Origin: Methanocorpusculum sp.
GTDB taxonomy: Archaea; Halobacteriota; Methanomicrobia; Methanomicrobiales; Methanocorpusculaceae
DNA length: 59,273 nt
Assembly (NCBI GenBank): GCA_029987245.1
Contig: DALTWG010000003.1
Location: forward strand, 1 to 59,273
Reading direction: 5' to 3'
Below the pieces are notes generated by a model, which was not told the origin of the DNA, searched no databases, and was given only the letters and a program-made list of their open reading frames with translations. Below, one piece after another: positions 43,512-52,903 of the stretch; within the stretch, counting starts at the first letter, position 1, and each line of letters opens with the position of its first letter. The translations under genes and the position numbers were made by a program.

Positions 43512-43609
43512 GAATGTATATTATTGTACATTGTTGGTATTTATAATTACCGGACGTCTGTCCCTTCCCAAAATACTAATCTGTTACAAAACCAATATAC
43601 ATATTATAT

Positions 43610-44287
43610 ATGGCAGATACGCAAGATACATCTCTTGTCTGCAGTTCGGCAATAACGGTTTCTGTAGACGAAGAAGAGGCACGCTCCCTTGTTCAATCAT
43701 GGCTTGATGCAGCGCAAGACGGATCAAATGAGAAAAACAAACATAAGGTCCAGTTCGGCAAAGCGGTTCTGGTCTATTACCCGTTCTGGAAATACCGCTA
43801 TGAAGACGGGGGCGAAAATAAAGTAATCTTCAAGCCTGCCTGCGGCACGCTTTTAACCGGCCAGCAGAATATGCAGCGAAAAGATACGCAAGGTTATGAT
43901 GTCACCGAAGACATGCGTATTCTGCCGGTGACAGTGAATTCTTCTGTGTATCTGCCCGAGTTGCATGGAATTCACCGCTTTGAAGAGTTGATTGCAATTC
44001 CGCTGTGGCTTATCAGCTACAAGGAAAAGAAATCCATTTACATGGTCGAGGTTGACGGCGAAACCGGAAAAATTTATGAGGAGTGGCATCCGGTGCGCGA
44101 AACGGTAAACTGGAAAAAAACTGCGACGATTATTTTTGTACCGACGGCAGTGATAAGTTTCCTTGCCGCGTTTTTCTCGCCGTGGCTTTTTATTCTTGCA
44201 GTGATGCTGCTCATTTTCTTCATTTATCAGAGCAATATGCTGTCCATGATTAATCTGAAACGCAGGGAGGGAAAAGATGGCGCTTGA
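43610..44287 (+). CDS. Membrane protein with PFW-type domain, unrecognised (shorter partner)
   Basis: A 225-aa protein of no named family. An N-terminal soluble domain holds a LVYYPFWKYRYEDGG segment (about 48-62) and, before the membrane, IPLWLISYKEKKSIYMVEVDGETGKIYEEWHP. Two helices at the C-terminus (about 168-208) and a basic tail follow. The segments PFW..., P-x-W-x-x-Y and VDGxxGxx recur in the next gene, so both are built from the same module. The start overlaps no other gene; the 3' end overlaps the next by 11 nt. TATA-like region just upstream (aatatacatatta). Confidence 0.75.
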   Translation: MADTQDTSLVCSSAITVSVDEEEARSLVQSWLDAAQDGSNEKNKHKVQFGKAVLVYYPFWKYRYEDGGENKVIFKPACGTLLTGQQNMQRKDTQGYDVTEDMRILPVTVNSSVYLPELHGIHRFEELIAIPLWLISYKEKKSIYMVEVDGETGKIYEEWHPVRETVNWKKTATIIFVPTAVISFLAAFFSPWLFILAVMLLIFFIYQSNMLSMINLKRREGKDGA

Positions 44288-45767
44288 GCGCTCGGTTGAA
44301 ACAAGTCTGTCCGAGACGCTGTATCCGGCAAAAATTACCAAAGGGGTTGCCGACCGGAGTCTGAGGTCCTGGTTCAACAAGGGCGTAAAAGCGCCTGATA
44401 TGCTCAAATACGTGCAGGTAAACGAGATGTATCTGATTTACATCCCGTTCTGGCGCTTTATTGCCCAGGGAAAAGCGGTTGCAGGCGGATATTCCGAATA
44501 TACGGAAAAAACGGGCAATGTCATCAGAAATGATTTCGAGGAACTGCTTGACGAGGATTTTGTCTGGACCGAATGTGCCTGCGACACGGGACAGTACGGA
44601 TTAAAGGAACTATGGCTGGACGCAGGTGAAGAAATCCCGTATGTGCGCGGCTCGGTTGTCGCGATGGATGCGGGCGGTTCCGCGCTTGATGCAAGCAAAC
44701 GCGGACGCGATGCTGTCCGGAAAATGATTGAAGAGACCGTAGCAAAACGTATTGACAAAGTTACCTTTGAAAAGACGTTTATTATTCCAAAGGTGTTTGA
44801 GCTTGTCTACGCGCCGGTCTGGATTGTGCATTACGAGTACAAGGGCGGCAATTTCACCTGCATTGTTGACGGGGTGAAAGGCGAGGTTTTAGGCGGTACT
44901 GCGCCGATTAACATGACGGCGCGCACCCGTCTGATGATTCTGTCCATGACGGTAGGCGGCTGCATGATTGGAAGTGCCGTTGCTTTGATTGTTACTGCCA
45001 ACGCCCTTGTTTCGGAATTTTTCCCGATAATTCTTCTGCTTCTCGGCATTGCGTTAACCATGGCGTCCTATCCTGCATTTAAAGAGGGGAAAACCTTTAT
45101 TTCCTCAGGTACCATGACGCATGTGAGTTCGCTTCGCCCGGCGAAACGAATTCCGGCGCGGCTTACCGACAACGAAGTGCTGCAGAGAAACGCTATATCT
45201 CTGACATGCCCCGTCTGCGGCGCAGAAATCGAGCAACCGTGGGGAGAAGTTGTTTCAGCATGTTGCAACTGCAGAACACTGCTGGATATTACAGCAGACA
45301 AGGCGGTAAATGTCGAGTTTGCGGTTGCAAAACCGGATATGCTTTCCAAAGCTGCTCTGCCGGGTCTTGAACCGGAGTATATTCCGTTCTGGTGCTTTGA
45401 TTCAACCATTGAAATCACGGATTCACTGTTTACAGGAAAACTGGATACGGGGCTTCCGGATATTACCGGGAGGCGCAATTACTACATCTGCTGCGGCACA
45501 ACGCCGAGATATATCGCAGAACCTTGGGAAATTGATTTGACGCTTAGAAATCCCGAATTTAACACAGATGATACGGAAATTTCACTTCCGCCGATTGTTA
45601 TCAACAAAAGCACGGCGCGGGAACTTACCGAATTCCTCTATCTCCGCTATGAAACGGAAAAACCGGGCATTCTGCAGGTTCTCCGCTACAATTTCGCCAT
45701 TCATTCAGAAAAAATCGTCTATATCCCGTACTATAAGATTGACGGCAGATATCTCCCGGGAATTTAA
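44277..45767 (+). CDS. Membrane protein with repeated PFW-type domains and zinc ribbon, unrecognised (longer partner)
   Basis: A 496-aa protein. Module 1 (about 40-210): MYLIYIPFWRFIAQ ... APVWIVHYEYKGGNFTCIVDGVKGEVLGG. Two membrane helices follow (about 218-265). Then a zinc ribbon LTCPVCGAEI ... ACCNCRTLL (about 305-340), and module 2 begins EYIPFWCFDSTIEI (about 360-375) and ends YIPYYKID. Cys pairs CPVC/CCNC indicate one bound zinc. The layout suggests a membrane complex with the preceding protein. Ribosome site ggaggg before the ATG. No function known. Confidence 0.78.
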   Translation: MALERSVETSLSETLYPAKITKGVADRSLRSWFNKGVKAPDMLKYVQVNEMYLIYIPFWRFIAQGKAVAGGYSEYTEKTGNVIRNDFEELLDEDFVWTECACDTGQYGLKELWLDAGEEIPYVRGSVVAMDAGGSALDASKRGRDAVRKMIEETVAKRIDKVTFEKTFIIPKVFELVYAPVWIVHYEYKGGNFTCIVDGVKGEVLGGTAPINMTARTRLMILSMTVGGCMIGSAVALIVTANALVSEFFPIILLLLGIALTMASYPAFKEGKTFISSGTMTHVSSLRPAKRIPARLTDNEVLQRNAISLTCPVCGAEIEQPWGEVVSACCNCRTLLDITADKAVNVEFAVAKPDMLSKAALPGLEPEYIPFWCFDSTIEITDSLFTGKLDTGLPDITGRRNYYICCGTTPRYIAEPWEIDLTLRNPEFNTDDTEISLPPIVINKSTARELTEFLYLRYETEKPGILQVLRYNFAIHSEKIVYIPYYKIDGRYLPGI

Positions 45768-45775
45768 GCGCGCAC

Positions 45776-47329
45776 ATGGCTGAAAAAAGTATTCAGGCAA
45801 CACTGGAAGAGTATTTCCATCACAAGAGTTTCCGCACCGGGCAGGAGGAAATAATTGAGGCGATTGTAAACCGCCGCGACTGTCTTGCAGTTATGGCAAC
45901 CGGCGGGGGAAAATCGCTTTGTTATCAGCTTCCGGCGCTGATGCTTGAAGGGATGACAATTGTTATTTCCCCTCTAATCGCGCTGATGAAGGACCAGGTG
46001 GACAATCTTTCGCGTCAGGGAGTATACGTGGAAACGCTCAACAGCATGCAGACCTATGATGAGCGCAAACGTGTTGAGGCAGACATTTTAGCCGGGCGCG
46101 TGCGCATTTTGTATGTTTCGCCGGAACGGGCGACGCTTCCGCAGTTTGTAACGCTTCTTGCCAGAACACGTGTTTCACTTATTGCCGTCGATGAGGCGCA
46201 CTGTATTTCAATGTGGGGGCATCAGTTCAGACCGGAGTACAGGGGACTGAAAAATCTGCGGGAAAAACTGGGCGATGTTCCAGTTGCGGCGTTTACAGCG
46301 ACTGCTACCACGCGGGTGCGCGAAGATATCAAGACGCAGCTTGCACTGAAAAATCCGGCGGAGTTTATCGGCAGTTTCGATCGGAAAAATCTCTATTACG
46401 CGGCGGTTGAAGAGCCTTCGCAGAAAGTGCGGACGCAGAAAATCATCAGTTATGTTCTGGCGCACCGGGACACATCAGGCATCATTTACTGTTTTTCCCG
46501 CACGGCAACAGAAGACCTTGCAGCCGAGCTGCGGCGGGCGCATATTCTTGCAAATGCGTATCACGCCGGCCTTCCGACACCGGAGCGAAACCGCATTCAG
46601 GAGGCGTTTTTAAACAATTCGACGCGGGTAATCTGCGCAACGATTGCGTTCGGGATGGGTATTGACAAACCTGATGTAGGGTTTGTGATACATGCCCACA
46701 TGCCGCGGGATATTGAATCCTATTATCAGGAAACAGGCCGCGCCGGGCGCGGAGGGGCACGTTCGGAGTGTATTTTGTTTTATTCAAAAGGCGACCAGTA
46801 TAAAATCCGCCGCATGATTGAAAGCGATACCATGCCGGTGCAGCAAAGAGAGGTAGCGCTTGAAAAACTCAGTCAGATGTACAACTACTGCACTGCAAAG
46901 AACTGCCGGCGTCAGGTTCTTTTATCCTATTTCGGCGAGGAAATAAACACATGCAAAAACTGTGACATATGCAGAAAAACGCCCGCACCGGGCGCGGTAT
47001 CAGCTGCGCCATCCGCCGCAGCATCCGCCGCGCCGAAGGCGGCCAAAGCGCCCGCGGGCATTTCGCGTACGATATTATATGCAGTGCGGGATGTTGACGG
47101 GCTGTTAACGCGCCAGGAGTTTATTTCGTTTCTGCTGGGTCTCGACCGGGCGAAAACAAAAACACTGAATCTGACGTCAAACAGGTATTTCGGTGCGGCA
47201 AAGGGGATGGAACGCGAAGACCTTGAGCGGATTGTTGCAGAGTTTCTTATTGCAGGACGGCTGATTTTAAAGGGCAATACGGTGAAAAAAATCTGTCCGG
47301 GCGCCTATAAGCGTCCGCGGGAGGGATAA
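45776..47329 (+). CDS. recQ: RecQ-family ATP-dependent DNA helicase
   Basis: A 517-aa 3'-5' DNA helicase. Motif 0 SFRTGQEEII (18-27), Walker A MATGGGKSLCYQ (40-51), DEAHCISMWGHQFRPEY (motif II plus the RecQ aromatic loop), QETGRAGR (motif VI). The zinc-binding site is CTAKNCRRQ...CKNCDIC (about 375-402). An Ala/Pro-rich linker leads to a C-terminal RQC-like winged helix (about 425-510). No HRDC domain, so a minimal RecQ. RecQ is bacterial-type and patchy in archaea, so acquisition by transfer is plausible. Eight nt after the previous gene. Confidence 0.93.
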   Translation: MAEKSIQATLEEYFHHKSFRTGQEEIIEAIVNRRDCLAVMATGGGKSLCYQLPALMLEGMTIVISPLIALMKDQVDNLSRQGVYVETLNSMQTYDERKRVEADILAGRVRILYVSPERATLPQFVTLLARTRVSLIAVDEAHCISMWGHQFRPEYRGLKNLREKLGDVPVAAFTATATTRVREDIKTQLALKNPAEFIGSFDRKNLYYAAVEEPSQKVRTQKIISYVLAHRDTSGIIYCFSRTATEDLAAELRRAHILANAYHAGLPTPERNRIQEAFLNNSTRVICATIAFGMGIDKPDVGFVIHAHMPRDIESYYQETGRAGRGGARSECILFYSKGDQYKIRRMIESDTMPVQQREVALEKLSQMYNYCTAKNCRRQVLLSYFGEEINTCKNCDICRKTPAPGAVSAAPSAAASAAPKAAKAPAGISRTILYAVRDVDGLLTRQEFISFLLGLDRAKTKTLNLTSNRYFGAAKGMEREDLERIVAEFLIAGRLILKGNTVKKICPGAYKRPREG

Positions 47330-47337
47330 AAAAGCGT

Positions 47338-48342
47338 ATGCTTGTTGAGCAGCAAATTCCTATTATTTTTATTCCGGGGGTTTTGTCCAGTCAGTTGTAT
47401 TTGCCGGAAAACGGGCGCAAATTATGGCTGTCACCGCTTTTTTTAAGCCGGTCGGCTTCGATGGCAGTTTCGTGTCCGCTTGAGACCAGAAATAATGATA
47501 TAGACCAGCAGTCGCTTCTGCCTTTGCAGCGGGAAGGGGGGACGATGAAGCAGAATATTTTGCTCATAGAAAAACTGATCAATGCGTTTCCCAATCGTCC
47601 AGTGTATTATTTTTCCTATGATTTCCGGCAAGCGTGCGATGTGTCTGCGGAAATCTTTGCGGCGTTTGTGCGAAAACACGGATTTGCCAGATTTGATGTA
47701 GTCTGTCACAGTATGGGAGGGCTTCTTTTAGCATCCTATGCGGCGAAATACGGGCTTGACAAAATCCGGAAAATAGTATCTCTGGGTGTTCCGTTTGAAG
47801 GAACGCCCCATGCATCGCAGGTTCTCATAACCGGCGAGATATGGACGCTTATTCCGGAAACCATTACGGAAAAACTGGGTTTTTCCAAAGAAGTTATCAG
47901 AGCATATCCGTCTGTCGCGGATTTGCTGCCGTCGTTAGAGTATCAGGCGGTCTGTCCTCTGCTAAAAGGCGGAGCAAATCTCAGTCCGGAGGATACAGAG
48001 TCCTATTATGCGGGCATACTTCCACAAACGTTCCTGCAGTCGCGCATTCAGCAACGAATCCGCCATGAAGAGGCATATGACCTTCTGCTTCGTCATCGGA
48101 TAAGTTATTTCGGCATTGGATGCGGGAAATCAACCATCAAAACCCTGGCTCTGTCGGAATCAGGCAACCCGGATGAGATACGCGACTTCAGCGGAGACGG
48201 TCTTATTCCGTATTTTTCAGCGACAATGGGCAGAAGAATCGAAGGTCTCGGACCGGAACGGTTCCGGTGTTTTGACTGCAGGCATCCGGAACTGACAAAA
48301 CATCCGGCGCCGCTGGAGTGGGTAGCGGAAAAACTTGCGTAA
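47338..48342 (+). CDS. Alpha/beta hydrolase, lipase/LCAT-like
   Basis: A 334-aa serine hydrolase. The opening IIFIPGVLSSQLYL matches the LCAT/phospholipid acyltransferase family; the nucleophile is S125 in VVCHSMGG. The acid is probably Asp in DFSGDGLIPY and the base His in CRHPELTKHP near the C-terminus. No signal peptide, so cytosolic. It follows recQ by 8 nt. The substrate is unknown; with patatin and the acyl-CoA ligase nearby it adds to an ester-lipid theme. Confidence 0.83.
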   Translation: MLVEQQIPIIFIPGVLSSQLYLPENGRKLWLSPLFLSRSASMAVSCPLETRNNDIDQQSLLPLQREGGTMKQNILLIEKLINAFPNRPVYYFSYDFRQACDVSAEIFAAFVRKHGFARFDVVCHSMGGLLLASYAAKYGLDKIRKIVSLGVPFEGTPHASQVLITGEIWTLIPETITEKLGFSKEVIRAYPSVADLLPSLEYQAVCPLLKGGANLSPEDTESYYAGILPQTFLQSRIQQRIRHEEAYDLLLRHRISYFGIGCGKSTIKTLALSESGNPDEIRDFSGDGLIPYFSATMGRRIEGLGPERFRCFDCRHPELTKHPAPLEWVAEKLA

Positions 48343-48404
48343 CTTTTTCTGCAAACCTATATCTGTTTTCCGACCGAATACATAGTTATTGAAAGAGTGT
48401 ATTT

Positions 48405-50120
48405 ATGGATATAAAGACCTGGATAAAGAAAAACAAAGTCTTCCTTGCAGCAGTAATCATCATACTGATTCTCTTCTCCGTCCTTCTTGGCGCCTACGTC
48501 ACCGGGATGAACAAAACCGTTTACGACTCAACCGTAACCAGCATGGACGAAATCGCAATTCAGCAGGAATCGCTGATTGAAAATTACCTCACCGACAACC
48601 TCAACACCTTAAAACTCATCTCCGCCTACTATACCTCAGACGTATCCCCGAAAAATATGAACGAAGCGGTTGCCTACCTCCATTCAAAGAAAAACGCCCA
48701 GACAACATTCAGTTACCTCGCCCTCGTCACCGACACAGGAGACTTCTGCACCGAATCAGGCAGCGTAGAACAGGACGGCGAAATATTCGAACCCTTTGCA
48801 GAAATAATTCAAAGAGACAATTTTGCCGCGAGATTTGACCGGACCGACTCCGCAGATGCAGAAGAACGCATTATTGAATTCCTCTACGGCGTAGGTCTTG
48901 ACGTCACCATTGACGGAAAACACATAATAGGCATTCTTGGAAAAACACCGATAGACGATTTAAACGGCAAACTGGAGATTTATTCCTTTGACGGTCGCGG
49001 CCACTCAAGTCTTATAGAAACCGACGGCGCATACATCATCAACCAGGAACAGTCATCCTACTCGCAAAAAGGAAGCTTAAGCTTCCTTGACATGCTCGAC
49101 AACGACTGCACCGATGTCTCCCCCTCGATAGACGAAATCCGGACAAAACTCCAGAACCGCGAAAAATTCGTCGTCGAATACAACGAAAACGGCGTGAAAA
49201 AAATAGCCCTGGTCCACCCTGTGGCATCCCAGGACACCTCGCTTGTGATTATCCTGCCATACGCAGTCTACGCCGAAAAAAGCAGCGCGCTGCTCTACAC
49301 CAGTATTTTGGTAATCATCGGCGTAACACTTCTCTTTGTCCTGCTCGGCTTTTTCCTCTCCCGCCAGATTAACAAAACCGCCGCATCCCGCGCCGAAGCA
49401 AAGGCAACACGCGATGAAAACGAAAAACTTGAGGCGCTGGTTTGCGAACGCACGGCTGATTTGAAAGAGAAAAACCTTGCACTGGTCCGCATGAGCGAGG
49501 ATGTGGTCGAACTGCTGGGTGATGTAGTAGAAAGCCGTGATGTTGAATCAGGCGCGCACATTAAACGGGTCAAAGGGTTTGCCCGGATTCTTGCAGCACA
49601 AGTAATGCAGGATTTGCCTGAATACAAACTCGACCAGCCGACCGTGGATTTGATTACCAAGGCGTCTGCACTGCATGATGTAGGAAAAATATCCATTTCC
49701 GACACGATTCTTTTAAAGCCGGGAAGATTTACCCCGGAAGAGTTTGCGATTATGCAGTCGCATTGTGAAAAAGGTTGTGAGATTTTAAAGAAGGCGCCCA
49801 AAGACTGGGACCCTTCTTATCTTGCCATGAGTATGGATATCTGTCACTATCATCATGAAAAATGGGACGGAAAGGGCTATCCCTGCGGTCTGAAAGGCGA
49901 TGAAATCCCGATTGCAGCCCAGATTGTATCGGTAGCGGATATCTACGATGCACTTGTTTCAAAACGGTGCTACAAGGATTCCCTAAGCTTCGATGAAGCA
50001 TACAAAATGATTTGCGGCGGCGAATGCGGGGCGTTTTCCGACAAACTGATGGCATGCTTTACGAAATGCAAGGATGAGTTTGAAGAGTATGCCAAATCCA
50101 TGAAGGATGAGGGCGAATGA
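48405..50120 (+). CDS. Membrane sensor with HD-GYP-type phosphodiesterase domain
   Basis: A 571-aa sensor. TM1 (about 12-33), an extracytoplasmic sensor domain (about 35-290, dCache-like in length), TM2 (about 296-318), a coiled coil (about 325-365) and an HD-GYP domain (about 370-550). Diagnostic residues: ASALHDVGKIS (HD pair near 423) and CHYHHEKWDGKGYP (about 479-492), which contains the GYP signature; VSVADIYDALVSKRCYK completes the fold. In bacteria this domain degrades cyclic di-GMP. I see no diguanylate cyclase here, and c-di-GMP signalling is not established in methanogens. ATGA overlap with the peptidase gene. Confidence 0.88.
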   Translation: MDIKTWIKKNKVFLAAVIIILILFSVLLGAYVTGMNKTVYDSTVTSMDEIAIQQESLIENYLTDNLNTLKLISAYYTSDVSPKNMNEAVAYLHSKKNAQTTFSYLALVTDTGDFCTESGSVEQDGEIFEPFAEIIQRDNFAARFDRTDSADAEERIIEFLYGVGLDVTIDGKHIIGILGKTPIDDLNGKLEIYSFDGRGHSSLIETDGAYIINQEQSSYSQKGSLSFLDMLDNDCTDVSPSIDEIRTKLQNREKFVVEYNENGVKKIALVHPVASQDTSLVIILPYAVYAEKSSALLYTSILVIIGVTLLFVLLGFFLSRQINKTAASRAEAKATRDENEKLEALVCERTADLKEKNLALVRMSEDVVELLGDVVESRDVESGAHIKRVKGFARILAAQVMQDLPEYKLDQPTVDLITKASALHDVGKISISDTILLKPGRFTPEEFAIMQSHCEKGCEILKKAPKDWDPSYLAMSMDICHYHHEKWDGKGYPCGLKGDEIPIAAQIVSVADIYDALVSKRCYKDSLSFDEAYKMICGGECGAFSDKLMACFTKCKDEFEEYAKSMKDEGE

Positions 50121-51544
50121 AAAAAGTCCTTTTCACCGGTATTTTAGCCATACTGCTGTTTGCAGCCGTGGTTTCAGGTGCCTGCGTGTCCGATAACAGC
50201 CGCACGTTTGAGGAAAAACTTGCCGGACTTGACCATGTGACATCAGTTGAAAAACTCTCCGGGGAAAGCGCGGATAAGTATATCGCGGTATTTTCCCTGC
50301 CGCTTGACTGGGAAAACCTGGATATCGGCTCTTTTCCGCTGCGTGTTGAGATTATCCCGCGGGATGGGGATTCCAAATACACGGTTGTAGAGACCGAAGG
50401 ATACATTATACAGGACGCATCACTGAAATCTGACGATCCCAATGAGATTGCATCGCTTCTTTCAGCAAATTTCGTGCATATCGAGCACCGGTTCTTCGGT
50501 GAATCCGCACCGGCCGGTTTCTCCAATGACGGTACACAATACTGGGAGTATCTGACCGCGGAAAATTATGCAAAGGACCGGCATCTGATTCTAACCGAAC
50601 TCAAAACAATTCTCCCGGGGAAGTATGTGATGACAGGAAGCAGCAAGGGCGGGCTTGATGCGGTGCTGTTTTCCCGGTATTACCCGGAGGACGTTGATTT
50701 AACGGTTGCCTATTCTGCGCCGTGCTGCACGGATTTCAATGACCGCCGTATGATGGCGTATGTGTATGAACATGCAGGCGATGAAGAGTTTGGAGAGGAT
50801 GTGGCGGCAAAATATCGCAGTCTTTTAACGGATTTCCAGGTGTTCTGTCTGGAACACCGGGATGTGCTTGCGCAAAAATATTATGAGAAAGCGCTTTCTG
50901 AAGGCTGCACATTCCGCCCGTTCTGCACAGCAGATACGCTGTTTGATGTAATTGTGCTGGATGTTGCCATGGAAACCTGGCAGTATCAGTATTCGTTTGC
51001 AGATATCGCTAGCTGTCTTGCGATGCCGCAGAATACGAATGAGGAACTGGATGACAAACTCTCCGCTGCATTTTCCCTCTTGTGCAGTCTTGAATCGCCT
51101 GCGCAGTGGTCCACGTCGTCTCAGTACTATCCGTACTTTTACCAGACTGCTCACGAGCTGGGGCTGTATTATTATGACTTTTCCTATCTGCGCGATGCGA
51201 TTGCCGCTAAAAATGCAGATGCGGTGATTTCCATTGACCGGGAGGATGAGGAAAATCTTATTGCGCGCGTTATGTTTACCGATGCGCAGAATGCGCTTAT
51301 TTCGTTCAATCCGGAGACAATAGCGAGTCTGCGTGAGTGGATTTGGAATACGGATGCAGACATTATGCTGATTTACGGGGCAAGTGACCCGTGGTATGCA
51401 ACAAAGATTCCCAAAAATCCTGCAAATACGCATGTAAAAGAATATGTGAGTTCTACTATGGCGCATCAGGTTTCGATTGCAGATGGTTTTGATGCGAAGA
51501 CGAAAGAGAGAATTATCGCAGATATCTATGCGGCTCTTGCGTGA
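50117..51544 (+). CDS. Secreted S37-type serine peptidase (tripeptidyl aminopeptidase-like) lipoprotein
   Basis: A 475-aa exported peptidase. Signal peptide KKVLFTGILAILLFAAVVSGAC with a lipobox-like Cys at about 23. NFVHIEHRFFGESAP (about 118-132) is the signature of the S28/S37 family; nucleophile Ser in TGSSKGGLDAV (about 175); acid in YGASDPWYA; base His in STMAHQVSI near the C-terminus. It would remove tripeptides from extracellular polypeptides. The start overlaps the HD-GYP gene by ATGA, so the sensor and peptidase are translationally coupled. Confidence 0.85.
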   Translation: MKKVLFTGILAILLFAAVVSGACVSDNSRTFEEKLAGLDHVTSVEKLSGESADKYIAVFSLPLDWENLDIGSFPLRVEIIPRDGDSKYTVVETEGYIIQDASLKSDDPNEIASLLSANFVHIEHRFFGESAPAGFSNDGTQYWEYLTAENYAKDRHLILTELKTILPGKYVMTGSSKGGLDAVLFSRYYPEDVDLTVAYSAPCCTDFNDRRMMAYVYEHAGDEEFGEDVAAKYRSLLTDFQVFCLEHRDVLAQKYYEKALSEGCTFRPFCTADTLFDVIVLDVAMETWQYQYSFADIASCLAMPQNTNEELDDKLSAAFSLLCSLESPAQWSTSSQYYPYFYQTAHELGLYYYDFSYLRDAIAAKNADAVISIDREDEENLIARVMFTDAQNALISFNPETIASLREWIWNTDADIMLIYGASDPWYATKIPKNPANTHVKEYVSSTMAHQVSIADGFDAKTKERIIADIYAALA

Positions 51545-51573
51545 GATGAAGGGGCTGGAAAAATCGAAAAAAG

Positions 51574-51786
51574 TTAGAGGGAGAATTCCTGGGTTGCATC
51601 ACGGTGGGGCTGGTCGTCAGGAAGTTTTTTGAATAAGCCCGGTTTGGATTTTGGAATCAGGCACAGCGGACATTTCCACTGGTCGGGGATGTCCTCATAT
51701 TTTGTTCCCGGCGCAATGCCGTGTTTGGGGTCGCCTTTTTCTTCATCGTAAATCCATCCGCAGTAAATACAGTACCAACGAGACAT
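51574..51786 (-). CDS. Rubredoxin
   Basis: A 70-aa electron carrier. Start set at MSRWYCIYCGWIYDEEKGD, which begins with the first iron-binding pair; the longer open frame adds an unrelated leader. Iron ligands CIYC (C6, C9) and CPLC (about 40-43), with the conserved PGTKYEDIPDQWKCP between. A C-terminal basic extension (about 20 aa, PKSKPGLFKKLP...) is unusual for simple rubredoxins. Likely reduces oxygen- or superoxide-detoxifying enzymes. Divergent from the marker-11 gene. Confidence 0.93.
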   Translation of the reverse strand: MSRWYCIYCGWIYDEEKGDPKHGIAPGTKYEDIPDQWKCPLCLIPKSKPGLFKKLPDDQPHRDATQEFSL

Positions 51787-51906
51787 GCTACATAGTTTGT
51801 CCCCGCAAATATAAGTAAGTTCGGTTTTGGGCAGGGCGTGCAATCGAATGTTTTTTATATTTTTGCAACCGATATTTCTGCCACCGAAATTTCCGGTAGC
51901 AAAAAT
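51787..51906. promoter_or_regulatory. Divergent promoter, rubredoxin / methanogenesis marker 11
   Basis: A 120-bp region. TATA-like tttttatattttt at about 51850-51862 fits the marker-11 gene; aaatataagtaag (about 51807-51819) fits the opposite side. A near-palindrome accgaaatttccggt (51884-51898) lies between the TATA box and the ATG. Confidence 0.4.
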
Positions 51907-52863
51907 ATGACTATCACACTCACTCCCGAAGAAGTAAACAAAAAGTTTGGCACCTTATTCTGCCACCGTTTACTGGTTATGGTTGATGAAAAAGCAGGAG
52001 TTGCAGAACTCCATGAACAGTGCCACGCACGCGGTCCTATCGAATGGGACCACATGAACAGGCGCCGCGCGGGCGGTGCATTGCTTGATGCAAAAACCGA
52101 AGGTACTGCAATGCGCATGCGTGCGCGCCTCGGCTCTTTCCCGGTAAAATTCGGCCCGGCAGACACCGAACTCGGCGGTCAGGCCCTGGAAGCTGTTGTT
52201 GTCAAAGGCGATGAGGTATATACCTCATGGGCTGGCGCAGCGGGCGCAGGCGTCGGTGTTGCAGCATGCCTCGCACAGGCGCCCGGTGTTATTCGGACTG
52301 AATACGCAAGCGAAGAGGATTTAAAAGTCGGCGGCGCACGGATTTGCAGAAGCACTATTGTGCTGCCGAAGTATGAAAAAATTACCTTCGGTATTGATGA
52401 CACTGATAACAAAAACGGCGGTGCTACATGGGTTCTTGCAATGAAATGCGGCGAGGCGTGCAATATAGAGGGCGCCATTTTCCTTGGTATGAGAATTGTC
52501 CAGCTCAATCCCAGGGCGCCGAACAAAACCACAAACTGCACGGGATCAACGCTTTGCTTTGCAGTCCGGCCGGAGAAAAAAGAGGAGCTGATTGCCTTTG
52601 TAAAACAGTTCGTCGAGGAAAGAACACAAAGCGAGGATACGGGAATCTGCTACTGGTGCGGTATCGACCTGCCGAAATCCGATTATGCGGAAAAAATCAA
52701 GACGGTCCTGCTCACCGTTGACGAGGCTGTTGCAGAAGCTGCAAAACTCGGGGTAACTTATATTGATTCGGCAAACAGCAAGGGAAGAATCGGTTCTTTG
52801 GGCGCGCTTTTGTGGGCGGAAGGCGGCGTGGAGGTTGCCGGTCTCTTCGGTGAGAAGCCGTAA
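51907..52863 (+). CDS. Methanogenesis marker protein 11
   Basis: A 318-aa cytosolic protein found in methanogens. The start MTITLTPEEVNKKFGTLF is chosen by family resemblance; an upstream in-frame ATG gives an unlikely leader that crosses the promoter. The landmark is FGIDDTDNKNGGATWVLAMKCGE (about 175-197), an Asp-rich motif shared with the tRNA(Ile2) agmatinyltransferase (TiaS-like) family. A Cys-rich stretch CTGSTLCF and CYWCGIDLPK could bind metal. The exact reaction is unknown. Confidence 0.85.
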   Translation: MTITLTPEEVNKKFGTLFCHRLLVMVDEKAGVAELHEQCHARGPIEWDHMNRRRAGGALLDAKTEGTAMRMRARLGSFPVKFGPADTELGGQALEAVVVKGDEVYTSWAGAAGAGVGVAACLAQAPGVIRTEYASEEDLKVGGARICRSTIVLPKYEKITFGIDDTDNKNGGATWVLAMKCGEACNIEGAIFLGMRIVQLNPRAPNKTTNCTGSTLCFAVRPEKKEELIAFVKQFVEERTQSEDTGICYWCGIDLPKSDYAEKIKTVLLTVDEAVAEAAKLGVTYIDSANSKGRIGSLGALLWAEGGVEVAGLFGEKP

Positions 52864-52903
52864 AACACAAACTATACTTTTTTTCGCAACCTACCTATAT
52901 GGT

